DNA from: Trogon surrucura
Taxonomy: Eukaryota; Chordata; Aves; Trogoniformes; Trogonidae
Direction of reading: 5' to 3'
DNA length: 64,000 bases
NCBI GenBank assembly: GCA_020746105.1
Contig: CM036624.1
Location: 2,971,562 to 3,035,561, forward strand
This document shows positions 1 to 9,606 of the stretch, piece after piece (positions within the stretch are counted from its first letter, which is position 1; each line of letters begins with the position of its first letter). The notes below the pieces were generated by a model, which did no database searches, was not told the origin of the DNA, and saw only the letters and a list, made by a program, of their open reading frames with translations. The translations under genes were made by a program, and so were the position numbers.

Positions 1-1240
1 AGAATTTTTTTTGTTTTCTGGAGTTGCAAAAAACACCTTCAGCCCGCAGCACGGTCCAGTCTCCAAGTGTCCAGATTACACATCTCCTGTCCGCTTCCTG
101 GGTCACTTCCAAAGCTTGGAACCTAGCACACATTTTTCTCTAAAACCCCTTCCTTAAATATCTCAAACTGCAGAGAGGAAAATAAATCTGATTTATGACC
201 TGGTGCTTCTTCCCCTGCAGGTGTGTTTTTTACCGTGCTTCACCAGCGTCGATCTGAACACATTTATTATTATTATTTCTGGGCGTGTTTATATTACTTT
301 TCTGTTCTTTGGTTCCATAATACGAAATAAACTGTATCAACCATTTAGGTTTACCTTTCTATGCTTAAAAAAATAATAAACCATGACAGTTTATGGCTTT
401 TCTCCTCTGGATGGCAGTAACTCCTGCTTAAACATTCATGCCCTGTGACTGCAATATCCTGCAGCAAGGGATTTCCTTTTCTTTGTCAGTGTGCTACCCA
501 GAAGAAACATTTAATTTCATTTGTTCTATGTTTGTTTTTTTTTCTTTAAATCTGAAAGCTAAGGAATCTGTTTAATGTAAAAATCTAATTACATGAGTTC
601 TATGTATAAAAACACAACAGGAATCAGAAGAAAAGAATTGATGCACAGTATTTGTATCTATTTATAGCAGTGTTTCCTAAAAATTAATGAATATTGCTGA
701 GAAAAATCAAATTCCTTGACGTTAAACAATGAGGCAGAATGAAAGGCATGGAAATGCTCTGAGAGCGTACCAGAGCATCTGCCCCTTTAAAACGTTCTCA
801 CTGTAACAGAGCACATCTGGATTTTTTGACTGCTCGTCACAACATGAAACTTTGAAACAGCAAATCCATCTGGTAGAGGTGATTTCCAAACACCAACTGT
901 GCAGCCACGTAAGCTAGTTTAAACAGGAGGGAATTTAAACAGGGAATTAAGCCCTCCTCCCTCCACCTCTGACCAATTAATGTTTTTCCAAGAGTGTTTT
1001 TTTGAGCACGGAGTATTCTTCTACCAAAAGCTTAACACTACCAACTCCTGTAAAAACCTTATCTGTTTTCAAATGGAGAAAAACACTTGGCTCGTAGAAT
1101 AGAGAGCAACATTTCTGCCCACATCTTTCACAGTGGAAAACCAAATTTGGCAAATTTGACAAGTTTAATTTCTCCAGAATCGAGACACCATTTACATTTG
1201 CCTTCCAAACCGCTAGCACTGAGAAAAGCCACTTACTTAC
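1..1240. other. Non-coding, nothing recognised
   Basis: AT-rich sequence with short T and A runs. No repeat family, RNA gene or convincing exon was recognised. Short open frames here lack splice signals or a protein-like composition. Confidence 0.5.
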
Positions 1241-1305
1241 ACTGCTCTATTTCCACCACTGTTGTCCTGATCTTCATTAAGCTTCTTCCCGTTCATGTAT
1301 CCTTC
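1241..1305 (-). CDS. Candidate internal exon, product unknown
   Basis: A 65-nt segment on the minus strand is preceded by a T-rich acceptor ending in gatgtag and followed by a near-consensus donor, gtaagtaagt. Only one of the three frames is open. It encodes 21 residues plus two bases, including MNGKKLNEDQDNSGGNRA, which is hydrophilic and acidic. It lies downstream (in minus-strand order) of the two stop-ending candidates at 7.8 kb and 4.5 kb. If real, it would belong to a different gene or isoform. The short length and chance splice sites make this weak. No family was recognised. Confidence 0.2.
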
Positions 1306-2599
1306 CTACATCCAAACAAACGAAGCAAAACAGTTTTGTGGTAAAACCTGAAAAAATAATAACGTGGGTATAGCTAAGAAGGTGATATTACAGCTTGCCA
1401 CAAAGCTGAGATTTCAGCCTTTCGAAAGACCAGGAAAAAAAAAGGAGATGAATCATTTGTAACACACCTCTGACATTCCCTGATTTGCTGCAAATTTTTT
1501 TTTTTTCTGAAGACTTCATTCAGTTCTGGCCCTGCCACCAATTTGTCAGCAAAAGATAAAGCACTTTGAGAAGCCATCCCAAAAGGTTCATCCTTAGCAC
1601 ATTTGTGCAGCCTGTTGCTGCTCATACTGACTTCTGAGCTCCTGGGAGAAAACACATAAAAAAAGGAAAAAAAAAAAAAAAAGAGAAAATACGTGACTGG
1701 TGACATGTAGAAGTTCTTTTTTGTCTTATTAAACATAGAACTCTCTCCCCACTTCACTGTGAGTTTCCCTCTGTTCACCATGGCAGCAGGTGAAAGGACA
1801 GACATAGTAAAAAATATTAAATGAATGAAATGGTCTGCTGCAGATTCATTCCTACTGCATAGTTTTCTAAGTATAAACCTTGTCCAGTGGGTGGGAGGAA
1901 GCTTTCTGTCTCCTAATGCTGGGCTACCAAGTGCCTCAGCTCTCTCAGGCTGCCCTATAAGCAATTTGAGCAGCTTTCTGCATCGTTTCTTTTCGGAAAA
2001 TATAAATAAATTCGTAAACCTTCACTTTCCCTTAGCTCTAGACCACGTCCTAATCTGTTTCCTAGATGATGATATGTACGCATAGTATAGCAGAGATGCA
2101 GACAGGACACGTACAGCAGTGCATATGTTTTATAACCTTATTTCTACATCTCCCTGATATACTAAAATGGAGATTGATAGAAAACAAAGATGCTTTCCTG
2201 TGTGGTGTAGGGTGCCTCTGTGACAGCAGAGGTCAGGAGAAGAGAAGGCATGCAGAACATTTCAGGTTGAAGTCCAAAATAGAGGGATTTCGTGTTTATT
2301 GTGAAGGACAGAAGAACACTGCACTTGAATTTCTAGCTGATGGCACCCAGTTAGATGGTTTGGTTATAGCTAGAGCTCAGTTTGAAAGGAAGTTTCAAAC
2401 AGATTAAAAATTCCCACTCATTAAAAGCTGCTGAGTGAAGCACTCTGAAAAAATGGTTTCTTTCTCAATGCTGAATCGTTCTTTGAGTTATGATCAGAGG
2501 ATATGGTCATTTTAGATCCTAATTTAGAAATGTGTGGGATTTGTGCTAGCATTTCTAACATCCAAAGTTACAGAACTGCCAAGAGATTGTAAAGAAAAA
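1306..2599. other. Non-coding, A16 tract
   Basis: No gene was seen. A16 lies at 1667-1682, flanked by further A-rich sequence. A minus-strand open frame of about 196 codons covers 1374-1964, but it runs through low-complexity A/T tracts translated as poly-Phe and poly-Lys and shows no domain, so it is not called. Confidence 0.5.
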
Positions 2600-2780
2600 T
2601 AGAATCCTAGAATGGCCAAGGCTGGAAGGGACCTTAGAGATCATCTAAGCCAACCTCCCTGCCATGGGCAGGGACACCTCTCAGCTAGATCAGGCAACAC
2701 ATGGGGACTCGACAGGGATCGAACCTGTGACCTTGGTGTTATCAGCACTGCGCTCTAACAGAGTGAGCTAACCAGCTCCC
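2600..2780 (-). repeat. tRNA-Ile-head / CR1-tail SINE
   Basis: On the minus strand, a tRNA-like head starts at 2780 with a pol III A box (TAGCTCACTCTG), an anticodon-like loop CTGATAA (GAU, Ile) on a stem with paired flanks, and a B box GGTTCGATCCC (complement at 2715-2725). The 3' part, 'ccatggcagggaggttgg' followed by 'gatctctaaggtcccttcc', is CR1-like. This is the architecture of passerine SINEs such as TguSINE1, in which the CR1 tail lets the element borrow CR1 reverse transcriptase. A functional tRNA is excluded because no acceptor stem closes and no mature 3' end is present. The element is nearly full length and has diverged little from the copy at 40.4 kb. Confidence 0.85.
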
Positions 2781-4449
2781 AGATTTATTCTAAAAGAAAG
2801 GAAAAATCATTAAAAAATCTGTTGGGACAGCAGCCCGATCTCCCAGACTAGAGAGGTTTTGCAACCCTAGGAGCAAAAGTGTAACTGCAAGATGACCTGC
2901 ACTGTGTGCAAGAAACGTGAATTTTCTCTGAAATGCCTCCTCCTAGTTCCCCAAACTAATAACTAGCAAGAGCAGCCTAACAGGGCTTTACAAGGCATAA
3001 GCTTTCTTGCTTTTTCATGCAAATGTGGTGGTAAGAGGTGACCTTATAGCACAGTCATCCTGAAATGAGGGCAGGATTGCCTTTTTGGTGTTGGGATAAC
3101 AGTCGGATCTTTTCTAGAACATATTTTCTGCTACGTGCTGCATGAAGTTCTCCTCGGTGATATACAGATGGACAGTAAAAACAAAATTCATTACAGTCAC
3201 TGCTACTTTCAGATTTGTTTCACCTGAGCAAGGTCTTGCTTGCTGTGCAGCATCAACTCCCGATCCTTCCTGCAGGAAATCAAAGCATAAAAAAGTTTCT
3301 CTGCGTGGGATATACACTTGTTTTTAAAAGAGCTGTTGTATAAAAGCCCTCTATGCTTTCTGCGTTGCTGGAGACGCCCAAGGCAGACTTGTCATGGTTG
3401 ATAATACATTAAGCACAATACACCAGCTCGCCACAGAAAAAGATTTCCCGGGATCGGCTATGCCCTTTGTCCAGCAGTAAGCAAGAACGACTAAGGTATG
3501 AAAGGGCATCCTGTGGTGAAGCTTTCTTGGGAGTGGGGACTGCGAGGGCAGAGAAGACGCGTACAAAACTAACGCTGTCTGCAAGGCATGGGAGAAGTCA
3601 GCAGGAGAAGAAGTGTGAAGGGGAGAGCAAGCAAAGGCAAGCGTAGGGAACAGGCACACATCCAAAAAATCACCTGTGCAACAGGGCTGGCTGCTGCTCC
3701 CCCAATATGTAAGAATAAACCGTTTGTTTTAAAGCATTTATAACCAAAGTTATAGGCTTCTAAAATTAATTAAGGCTCAGGCCTTGGTTGTGTGGTTGGT
3801 TTCTCAGTGACTGGGTCACCAGAATACTGTTTGGGGCGAATTCTGGCTGGAAAATAATGAAAAAGCTCGGTTTACGTGAAACTGCATCCTATTCTTATCA
3901 AGTCATAGAAAGAGAGTAGAAATATACTTCTCCGGGTCTGTTTTTTCTCCTGAAATACCATACCCTAAGTTCTTACAGACATAGAGAATGTAATGGCTAA
4001 TGTGTTTGCACTTACCTGCCAAACAAATGAGTATTTTTTTTCACCTAAAAAGTGGTAAAACATTTCATTGCCCAAGGAAGCTGTCGCATGAAATTTGTAT
4101 GACAGCTGTTTCAGCAGAAGCGTCACAGGAATTAATGCAGAGGAAAATCTCGGTAGCCCGTCTAAAGTGATGTTCTGCCAGTCCAGCCAGCCACAGACAT
4201 TTCAGAAAGGAGGCAGGCAGCGATCAGGTTAAAAATGAGAAAAAAAAACCCTTGAACTTTTCCAGAAAGCACTGGAGTCAATATTTTCAGTACAAGCCTT
4301 TTTGTGTCCTAACGCTAAGACCGGTGCAGAGGACATCTCCTCCTTGTTTACATGCTCGTACATAAAATTCTTCTATACTTTACAGTAAGTGTATTTAACC
4401 AAGGGCTTGTGGGTTCCCTGCAAGTGATCTTTTATGTGACACACTCCAG
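2781..4449. other. Non-coding, nothing firm
   Basis: Unique-looking sequence. A possible 30-nt minus-strand microexon (about 4021-4050) lies between an acceptor ending ctttttag and a donor gtaagtgc, but it is too short to call. No repeat family was recognised. Confidence 0.4.
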
Positions 4450-4591
4450 TCACTCCAAGTCGCTGAAACGGTCCAACTGCCACTGTGCTAACAGCAGGGC
4501 TTGTTCTAGGAGGTAACAGCCCACCTTATAGAAGTTCTGTCCTTCTTCTGGAGACTTTTTCGAACTGGCAAAGCCATCCGGGGCAAAGTAT
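4450..4591 (-). CDS. Candidate terminal exon, product unknown
   Basis: On the minus strand an acceptor with pyrimidines (ctcttttcacacag) precedes 4591. The frame starting one base in is open for 46 codons and ends in TGA at 4450-4452. The N-terminal half reads YFAPDGFASSKKSPEEG, followed by an aromatic stretch QNFYK. The C-terminal half is an amphipathic Leu-rich segment, YLLEQALLLAQWQLDRF, which would form a helix. An internal donor-like AAG/gtgggc at 4524 could instead end the exon after 67 nt. The entry phase (needs two bases from upstream) does not match the exit phase of the 5494-5720 candidate. The peptide looks protein-like but matches no family I recognise. It could be chance. Confidence 0.3.
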
Positions 4592-5493
4592 CTGTGTGAA
4601 AAGAGAGACAAGAATCATCACTTGCAAATGAAGATAAAAGATTGTAGTAAGAATGACTTGTGTCACTCCAAGCATTATAAAAACTGGGCATACCATGTGA
4701 TACCTAAATGGATTTGCCAAATCGTCTGAAGGACAATTATTAGAAGAAAAAAGTGGATGCAGTACCATTGGTAGAGCATTCATTAAGTTGCAAGTAAAGC
4801 AAAACTCCTTTCAGAAAAATCAAACAAACCACATGGCTGATTCCTCCAGCTTTTGACCATCTGTACCTCTGTGGAATATTCACATAAAATGACATATTTC
4901 AAAAGTTGTGCATTTTTTTTTTTTTTTTTTTTTTTAAAGAAACCAATCCCAGAAACATATAATTCTTATTCACAGTTTGATGTGAACAAAAACTTCAACA
5001 GTTCTAAGAAATTATAACAGAAAGTAGTGAGCCCCTAAGGTTCTTGCGACATCTATTAGGGAGTAGAAAAAAAAAATAAAATCACAAAACCCTAAAAATC
5101 TGGAATGGGGACTAGGAAAATTGGAGGAAAGGGCTGTATCCTAGGGACAGGTATGTGACTGTGAGGCACAAGGACTTATTCCAATAAAGCTCAGAGTCCC
5201 TTATAACGACATAATAAATTGCTGGTAAAAAAATTCAGAAAACTCCACTGAATGTTTTCCTAGTGACTTTTTTCCAGGTTCTCTAGGCGAAGGGAATGAT
5301 CTAAGCTAATATATCTCAGCACCGCTAACAGAGAGCAGAGCATGTTGCTTAGCCTGCAGTGCAGTAATAGTATCTGGTATCCAGCTGATATGGGGCAACT
5401 CATATTTTTCAGATGATGGAACCCTGTGGCTCAACTGGGAGACTCCAGATTAAAAGATTTACAGAGCCTATAATCATTATACTACTCTCTTAC
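4592..5493. other. Non-coding with T23 tract
   Basis: T23 at 4913-4935 is the longest homopolymer in the window. The rest is AT-rich and unrecognised. Confidence 0.6.
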
Positions 5494-5720
5494 CTAGATT
5501 CTCGGGCTTCCTCCATGTGACAGTATTTCTGTCCCTGTCATTAATTGATAGTATGTTCCCTGATTGGAGCTGTGAAAATGTCTTGTTGCCCTGTTTAACC
5601 AAGACAGATCTTAGATACTTTAGCGAACAGTAATATCTGGTTGCTTGGTGAGGGATATGCTGATCTATTAAGTTTTGCAGAATGGCTGTGTATAATGGCC
5701 TCTTATTTTGGCACATGGAG
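5494..5720 (-). CDS. Candidate internal exon (227 nt), product unknown
   Basis: The minus strand shows a good acceptor (cactgttttcccag) just before 5720 and a strong donor (ctag/gtaagaga) just after 5494. Exactly one frame is open across all 227 nt, giving 75 codons between split codons (one base at each end). The peptide includes LYTAILQNLIDQHIPHQ, later YYCSLKYLRSVLVKQGNK, and ends NTVTWRKPENL. It is neither low-complexity nor repeat-derived. For a random frame of this length in this base composition, being open is unlikely but not rare across 64 kb. No family was recognised. Its phase does not join directly to the candidates at 4.5 or 7.8 kb. Confidence 0.3.
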
Positions 5721-7807
5721 CTGGGAAAACAGTGACTGGTGGGCTCTGCAGCATCTCTTGCTGCCTGGGTATCCTTTGCAGCACTGAAATCTGATATTGT
5801 ACTGTTCTACATTAATCCACCTCGTGAGATTTTCTGAAATAATCTACCCCACTTGTTTTTGACCTTTTTTTTTTTTTGTCAATTTGCAAGCCTCTAAATG
5901 TTTTCCAATAAGATTATAAATCCTTTCTGCACTCTGAATTAAAGAAAATGAGTAATAGCCTTGCTTTCCTTTGTTACTTTTCAGGGCTTGCTTGGAAATA
6001 ACTCCTTTGCACTGGTTGCAGGCGAGAGGCTGAAAACTACATGTAATTTTATGGCCAAAGTCACAACTTGGCATAATTCCACTGATTTCAAAGGAAGAAT
6101 CCTTTGATTCTAGTTTATTGTACGTTAGCTGAGGAACTTCCCCTGGCTTTAGGTCTCCTCTATAGCTTTCACTGTTGAATAAGCTCCATTTCAATGTAAT
6201 TATATCCCCTTTGGGAAATATTCCTCACTTACTACCCAGACTAGAACACATCAAAGAGCACAAGAGAAATCTTGAAAAAATTTGACATGGGAAAACTCAC
6301 CAGAAAAATTCTTACAATTGCATTTCACATTTGGCCTCAGCTGCATCCTAGATATTTAATTTTTAAGACATCTCTTCAGTCAGATTGTACCTTTTATTTT
6401 AGTGGTGCCGTGTAACATACGCACAACTCTAAGTTACGCTGTGAGAAACATAAATTTTGTTTGGCTTCTCTAATCAGAAAATTCTATTGTTCAAGTCTTG
6501 AGCAAGGTATCAATGTCTCTGAACAGAGTTACACCGATTTACACCAGATGATCATATGCTCAATTATTTTAAGATGCTCGAGTGCAAAGGAAATAATGTT
6601 GCTGTTTCTTCCACAAAGAAGAAAAGCTCAAATAGGAAGGTAGATATTAAGAAAAGTAAAAATTAGGTCTGAAATGTTAATAACTGGATATCTTTTCCGA
6701 AGATAGTTAAAAGTATTTATATCTAAAAGGCAAGAAAATCTCTGAAAAATTAGAGAAAAACGGAAAATTCTCTTTTATGCTGTTACTGCCTTGCTCACTT
6801 TGCAGCTCCATCACATGACAACGAATAACTAAAGAAAACTATTATTATGCAAACCACTCCAGCACAAAAGGGTATTACATATCTCGTACAAAAGGGGATT
6901 TCTTTAAAAAGCACAGTACATTCAGTGTTTAGAGTTTGCAGTGGAAATTCATGGCCTGGCTTGCCAATATTATCACGCAGCTGGGTATTATGCTATTGCT
7001 TTACTCTGAGGAAAAAAAAAAAATCACAATAAAGATATTCAAATGGGTTCGTGTTAAACTGTTGTATTCTTTTACGTTGCAATATCAGTTTTAATGACTT
7101 TTTGGCATTTCTTCTGCAGCACAAAAGTCCCAGTAAACGCTAGCCACAGAATCTGATTGCAAACAGAAAATATCAAAACTTCTGATTTAGAAAACGGTCA
7201 CGGGAAAATAGTGTTAGGCATTATCTCAGTGTTGAACACTGACACATATGAAAGGATTCATAAAATCATTTTTCTCATATTTAACAGCAATGAGACAAAA
7301 GCCCATCCTTCTACAGAGAAGGCTTCTGACAGAATCTCTTCTATTGGTGCTGTAAAACAAGTGCTTTTTATTTCAAGTTTAATTCTAATTATTTTTTTTA
7401 TCTGTCCACAAGTTCAGTCCTACTTAAATATAACCAAACTCAGCTAGCCCAAAACACTCCTGATGACTAAAAGATTAAACATAGTCTCAGAAATCTTAAG
7501 CTCCTCATGATACAAGTATTTAAACACTTTTTTTGATGAGTAAATTACGTCAGTCATTACAGGGGTAGGTATTCACGCTTCTGTACGCAATCTCAGTCCT
7601 ATGACTACTGTGAACCACCCTACTAAGCATCAATGACTTTTCTAGAGTTCTTTTAAAGGAATATTTTGTAGAAAACCACAACAAATTACATAGGACAAAT
7701 CAACAGTTTCAGAGGAACAGGTTAAACTTTTTTTTTCATTTGTATAGGTCACATTTCTTTCTCTGGCTCTTAGATGTATTCTTCTCCAGGTGCCTCCTGC
7801 TACGTCT
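5721..7807. other. Non-coding, nothing firm
   Basis: AT-rich, unique-looking sequence. A possible 46-nt minus-strand exon near 6301-6346 (acceptor atatctag, donor gtgagttt) has a poor pyrimidine tract and is not called. If the 7808-7906 candidate is a true last exon, the part below 7808 would hold its 3' UTR. AATAAA-type motifs occur but are common in AT-rich DNA. Confidence 0.4.
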
Positions 7808-7906
7808 TCAAGTTCTTATTTCTGGTTTTGTTTTCAGTTTGTCCTGGAGTTGCCTGAGCAGCGGCATCGTAGAGGGCTGATACACACTCGGTGGTGACGT
7901 TATGTA
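7808..7906 (-). CDS. Candidate last exon, product unknown
   Basis: A polypyrimidine acceptor (cctttttttttcag, minus strand) ends at 7907. Read in phase 0, the segment gives 32 codons and a TGA stop at 7808-7810. The peptide begins YITSPPSVYQPSTMP, followed by a basic, helix-prone end LLRQLQDKLKTKPEIRT. The candidate exon at 9061-9164 ends exactly on a codon boundary, so the two join in frame. This is the only phase-compatible neighbouring pair found. A second frame (starting two bases in) is also open to a TAG, so the frame depends on the join being real. A short C-terminal tail of this kind is common in last exons. No gene was recognised. Confidence 0.35.
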   Translation of the reverse strand, partial: YITSPPSVYQPSTMPLLRQLQDKLKTKPEIRT

Positions 7907-8326
7907 CTGAAAAAAAAAGGAATGGCATAATATGAACATTTTTGTAGGGGTGGAAATAAAAAGGCTATAAAATTGCATGAATTAATACAGAAGCCAGTCA
8001 CAGACACTGAAAACACTATGATGTGCAAACACTTAAGTCACACTAGCCCTGGGTGTTTTTATAGAGTTAGTGGTAGAAAAGGGAGGTTTGGAAAGCTCTG
8101 TAGCAATAGACATACGATTTGACCATACTTTCACTTCCTTTACATGAATTGAAAGGGCAAGAGATGCCACAAAACTTGTTCATTTAATTATAAAGAAACA
8201 AATTTCTACCTTCTTCTTCCAAATTTTTAATTACTACGTTAGGACAAGTAGTGGTGTACGAAAAGTTAAATGCATAGCATTTGAAACAGATTAACCAAGG
8301 TCCCAGCTTTCAGAAATAATATAATT
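7907..8326. other. Non-coding (possible intron)
   Basis: Lies between the 7.9-kb candidate exon and the CR1. No feature was recognised. Confidence 0.4.
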
Positions 8327-8798
8327 CACAGAATCACAGAGAATCACAGAATGTTAGAGGTTGGAAGGGACCTCAAAGATCATCTAGTCCAACCCCCCTG
8401 CCAGAGCAGGGTCACCTACAGCAGAGCGCACAGGAACATGTCCAGGCGGGTTTTGAATGTCTCCAAAGAAGGAGATTCCACACCCTCCCTGGGCAGCCTG
8501 GGCCAGGGCTCTGTCACCCTCACAGTAAAAAAGTTTTTCCTCATATTTTTATGGAACTTCCTGTGTTCCAGCTTCCACCCATTGCCCCTTGTCCTGTCAC
8601 TGGACATCCCTGAGAAGAGCCTGGCTCCGTCCTCCTGACACTCCCCCTTGACATATTTATAACCATGAATGAGGTCACCCCTCAACCTCCTCTTCTCCAA
8701 GGTGAAGAGGCCCAGCTCCTTCACCCTTTCCTCATAAGGGAGATGTTCCACTCCCTTCATTATCTTTGTGGCTCTACGCTGGACTCTCTCAAGCAGCT
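8327..8798 (-). repeat. CR1 LINE, 3' fragment (~470 bp)
   Basis: The complement of a CR1 3' end starts at 8327 with two to three ATTCTSTG-type octamers, then the 'ttggaagggacctcaaag' block and 'ccaacccccctgcc'. The body continues through the 3' part of the reverse-transcriptase frame ('ccctccctgggcagcctggg', 'gaggtcacccctcaacctc') to a 5' truncation near 8798. CR1 elements are chicken-repeat-1 LINEs, typically 5'-truncated and without target-site duplications. Frames within it carry stops, so it is dead. It would sit in the intron between the 9.1-kb and 7.9-kb candidate exons. Confidence 0.93.
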
Positions 8799-9060
8799 AA
8801 TTCTCTACGAAGTGCCCTGATATGCCCCTATAACAGTCTTGCAAAATTAACTTTGCCTTTGCATTAACATAAATATTTCTTTACATTACGCTGGACCTTT
8901 CAGAAAAGTAGTAACATCAGCAATTCAAGTGGCACCAGGACAAGTGGTACAACCAACCACTTTGTACAAGTGGCACTTGTAACAGCTCAGAGGACATCTA
9001 CAGGAGCATAATCGCCCACCTTCTCTTCACGGATTATTGATTCATCTCCAAAATACTTAC
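8799..9060. other. Non-coding (possible intron)
   Basis: Unique sequence between the CR1 and the 9.1-kb candidate exon. It contains a repeated 'acaagtggta/acaagtggca' motif near 8939-8975. Nothing else was seen. Confidence 0.4.
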
Positions 9061-9164
9061 CGAACAATCACTTTCAGGATTAATATTTTGTTTGTGATAC
9101 ATCTTCCTCCTCATGCTCAGCATTCCCAGTTCACCCTCCATAACTATTTTCCCATCCGCATTTC
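9061..9164 (-). CDS. Candidate internal exon (104 nt), product unknown
   Basis: The minus strand has a strong acceptor (gctccttctctccttcag) before 9164 and a near-consensus donor (TCG/gtaagtattt) after 9061. Of three frames only one is open. It gives 34 codons after two bases of a split codon and ends in phase 0. The peptide reads NADGKIVMEGELGMLSMR, then RKMYHKQNINPESDCS: a helical stretch followed by a polar one. Its exit phase matches the stop-ending candidate at 7808-7906. Together they would supply a 66-residue C terminus. No domain was recognised. Splice strength and phase match favour a real exon, but independent support is absent. Confidence 0.37.
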
Positions 9165-9544
9165 CTGAAGGAGAGAAGGAGCAGATTCCCTGGGGATTGT
9201 GCTTCCTCTGCCCTGTGCCCCCGGTGTGCGTGGTACAAGCTCCTGAACTCGTGACACTGGCAATGCTGTGTAGAATATCCTGTCAGACTAGCTGAATATA
9301 TGATCTTGTATAAATACCGCTTTACTTATGCTTCCATTTCAGTACGATGCGTATTTTCCACTTAGCAGCCCCCTTTTTTTTTTAAGTTACTTTTTTATTT
9401 AATTCTCCACTTTTCTGAAATCACCAGAAAAAAACAATGCAAAATGAAGAAAATGCACTAAACGAGACATACTAATTGCTGGCTGCGATTAATTAATAAT
9501 TATAAACCCACCCACACTCATTAAAGCTGTATTCCTTTACCTTA
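9165..9544. other. Non-coding
   Basis: Pyrimidine-rich sequence borders the candidate acceptor, followed by unrecognised AT-rich DNA. Confidence 0.4.
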
Positions 9545-9606
9545 AAGGGTTGGACTACATGATCCTTGAGATCCCTTCCAACCTAGTAATCTGTGTTTCT
9601 ATGATT
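9545..9606 (+). repeat. CR1 LINE 3'-end stub (~60 bp)
   Basis: The sequence 'gggttggactacatgatcct' followed by 'gagatcccttccaacc' and ending in 'tctatgattc' is the terminal part of a CR1 3' UTR in plus orientation. It is severely 5'-truncated. Confidence 0.8.

Noticed and set aside
1374-1964. Longest minus-strand open frame (about 196 codons)
   Set aside because: Runs through poly-A/T tracts giving Phe/Lys homopolymers, has no splice support and no recognised domain.
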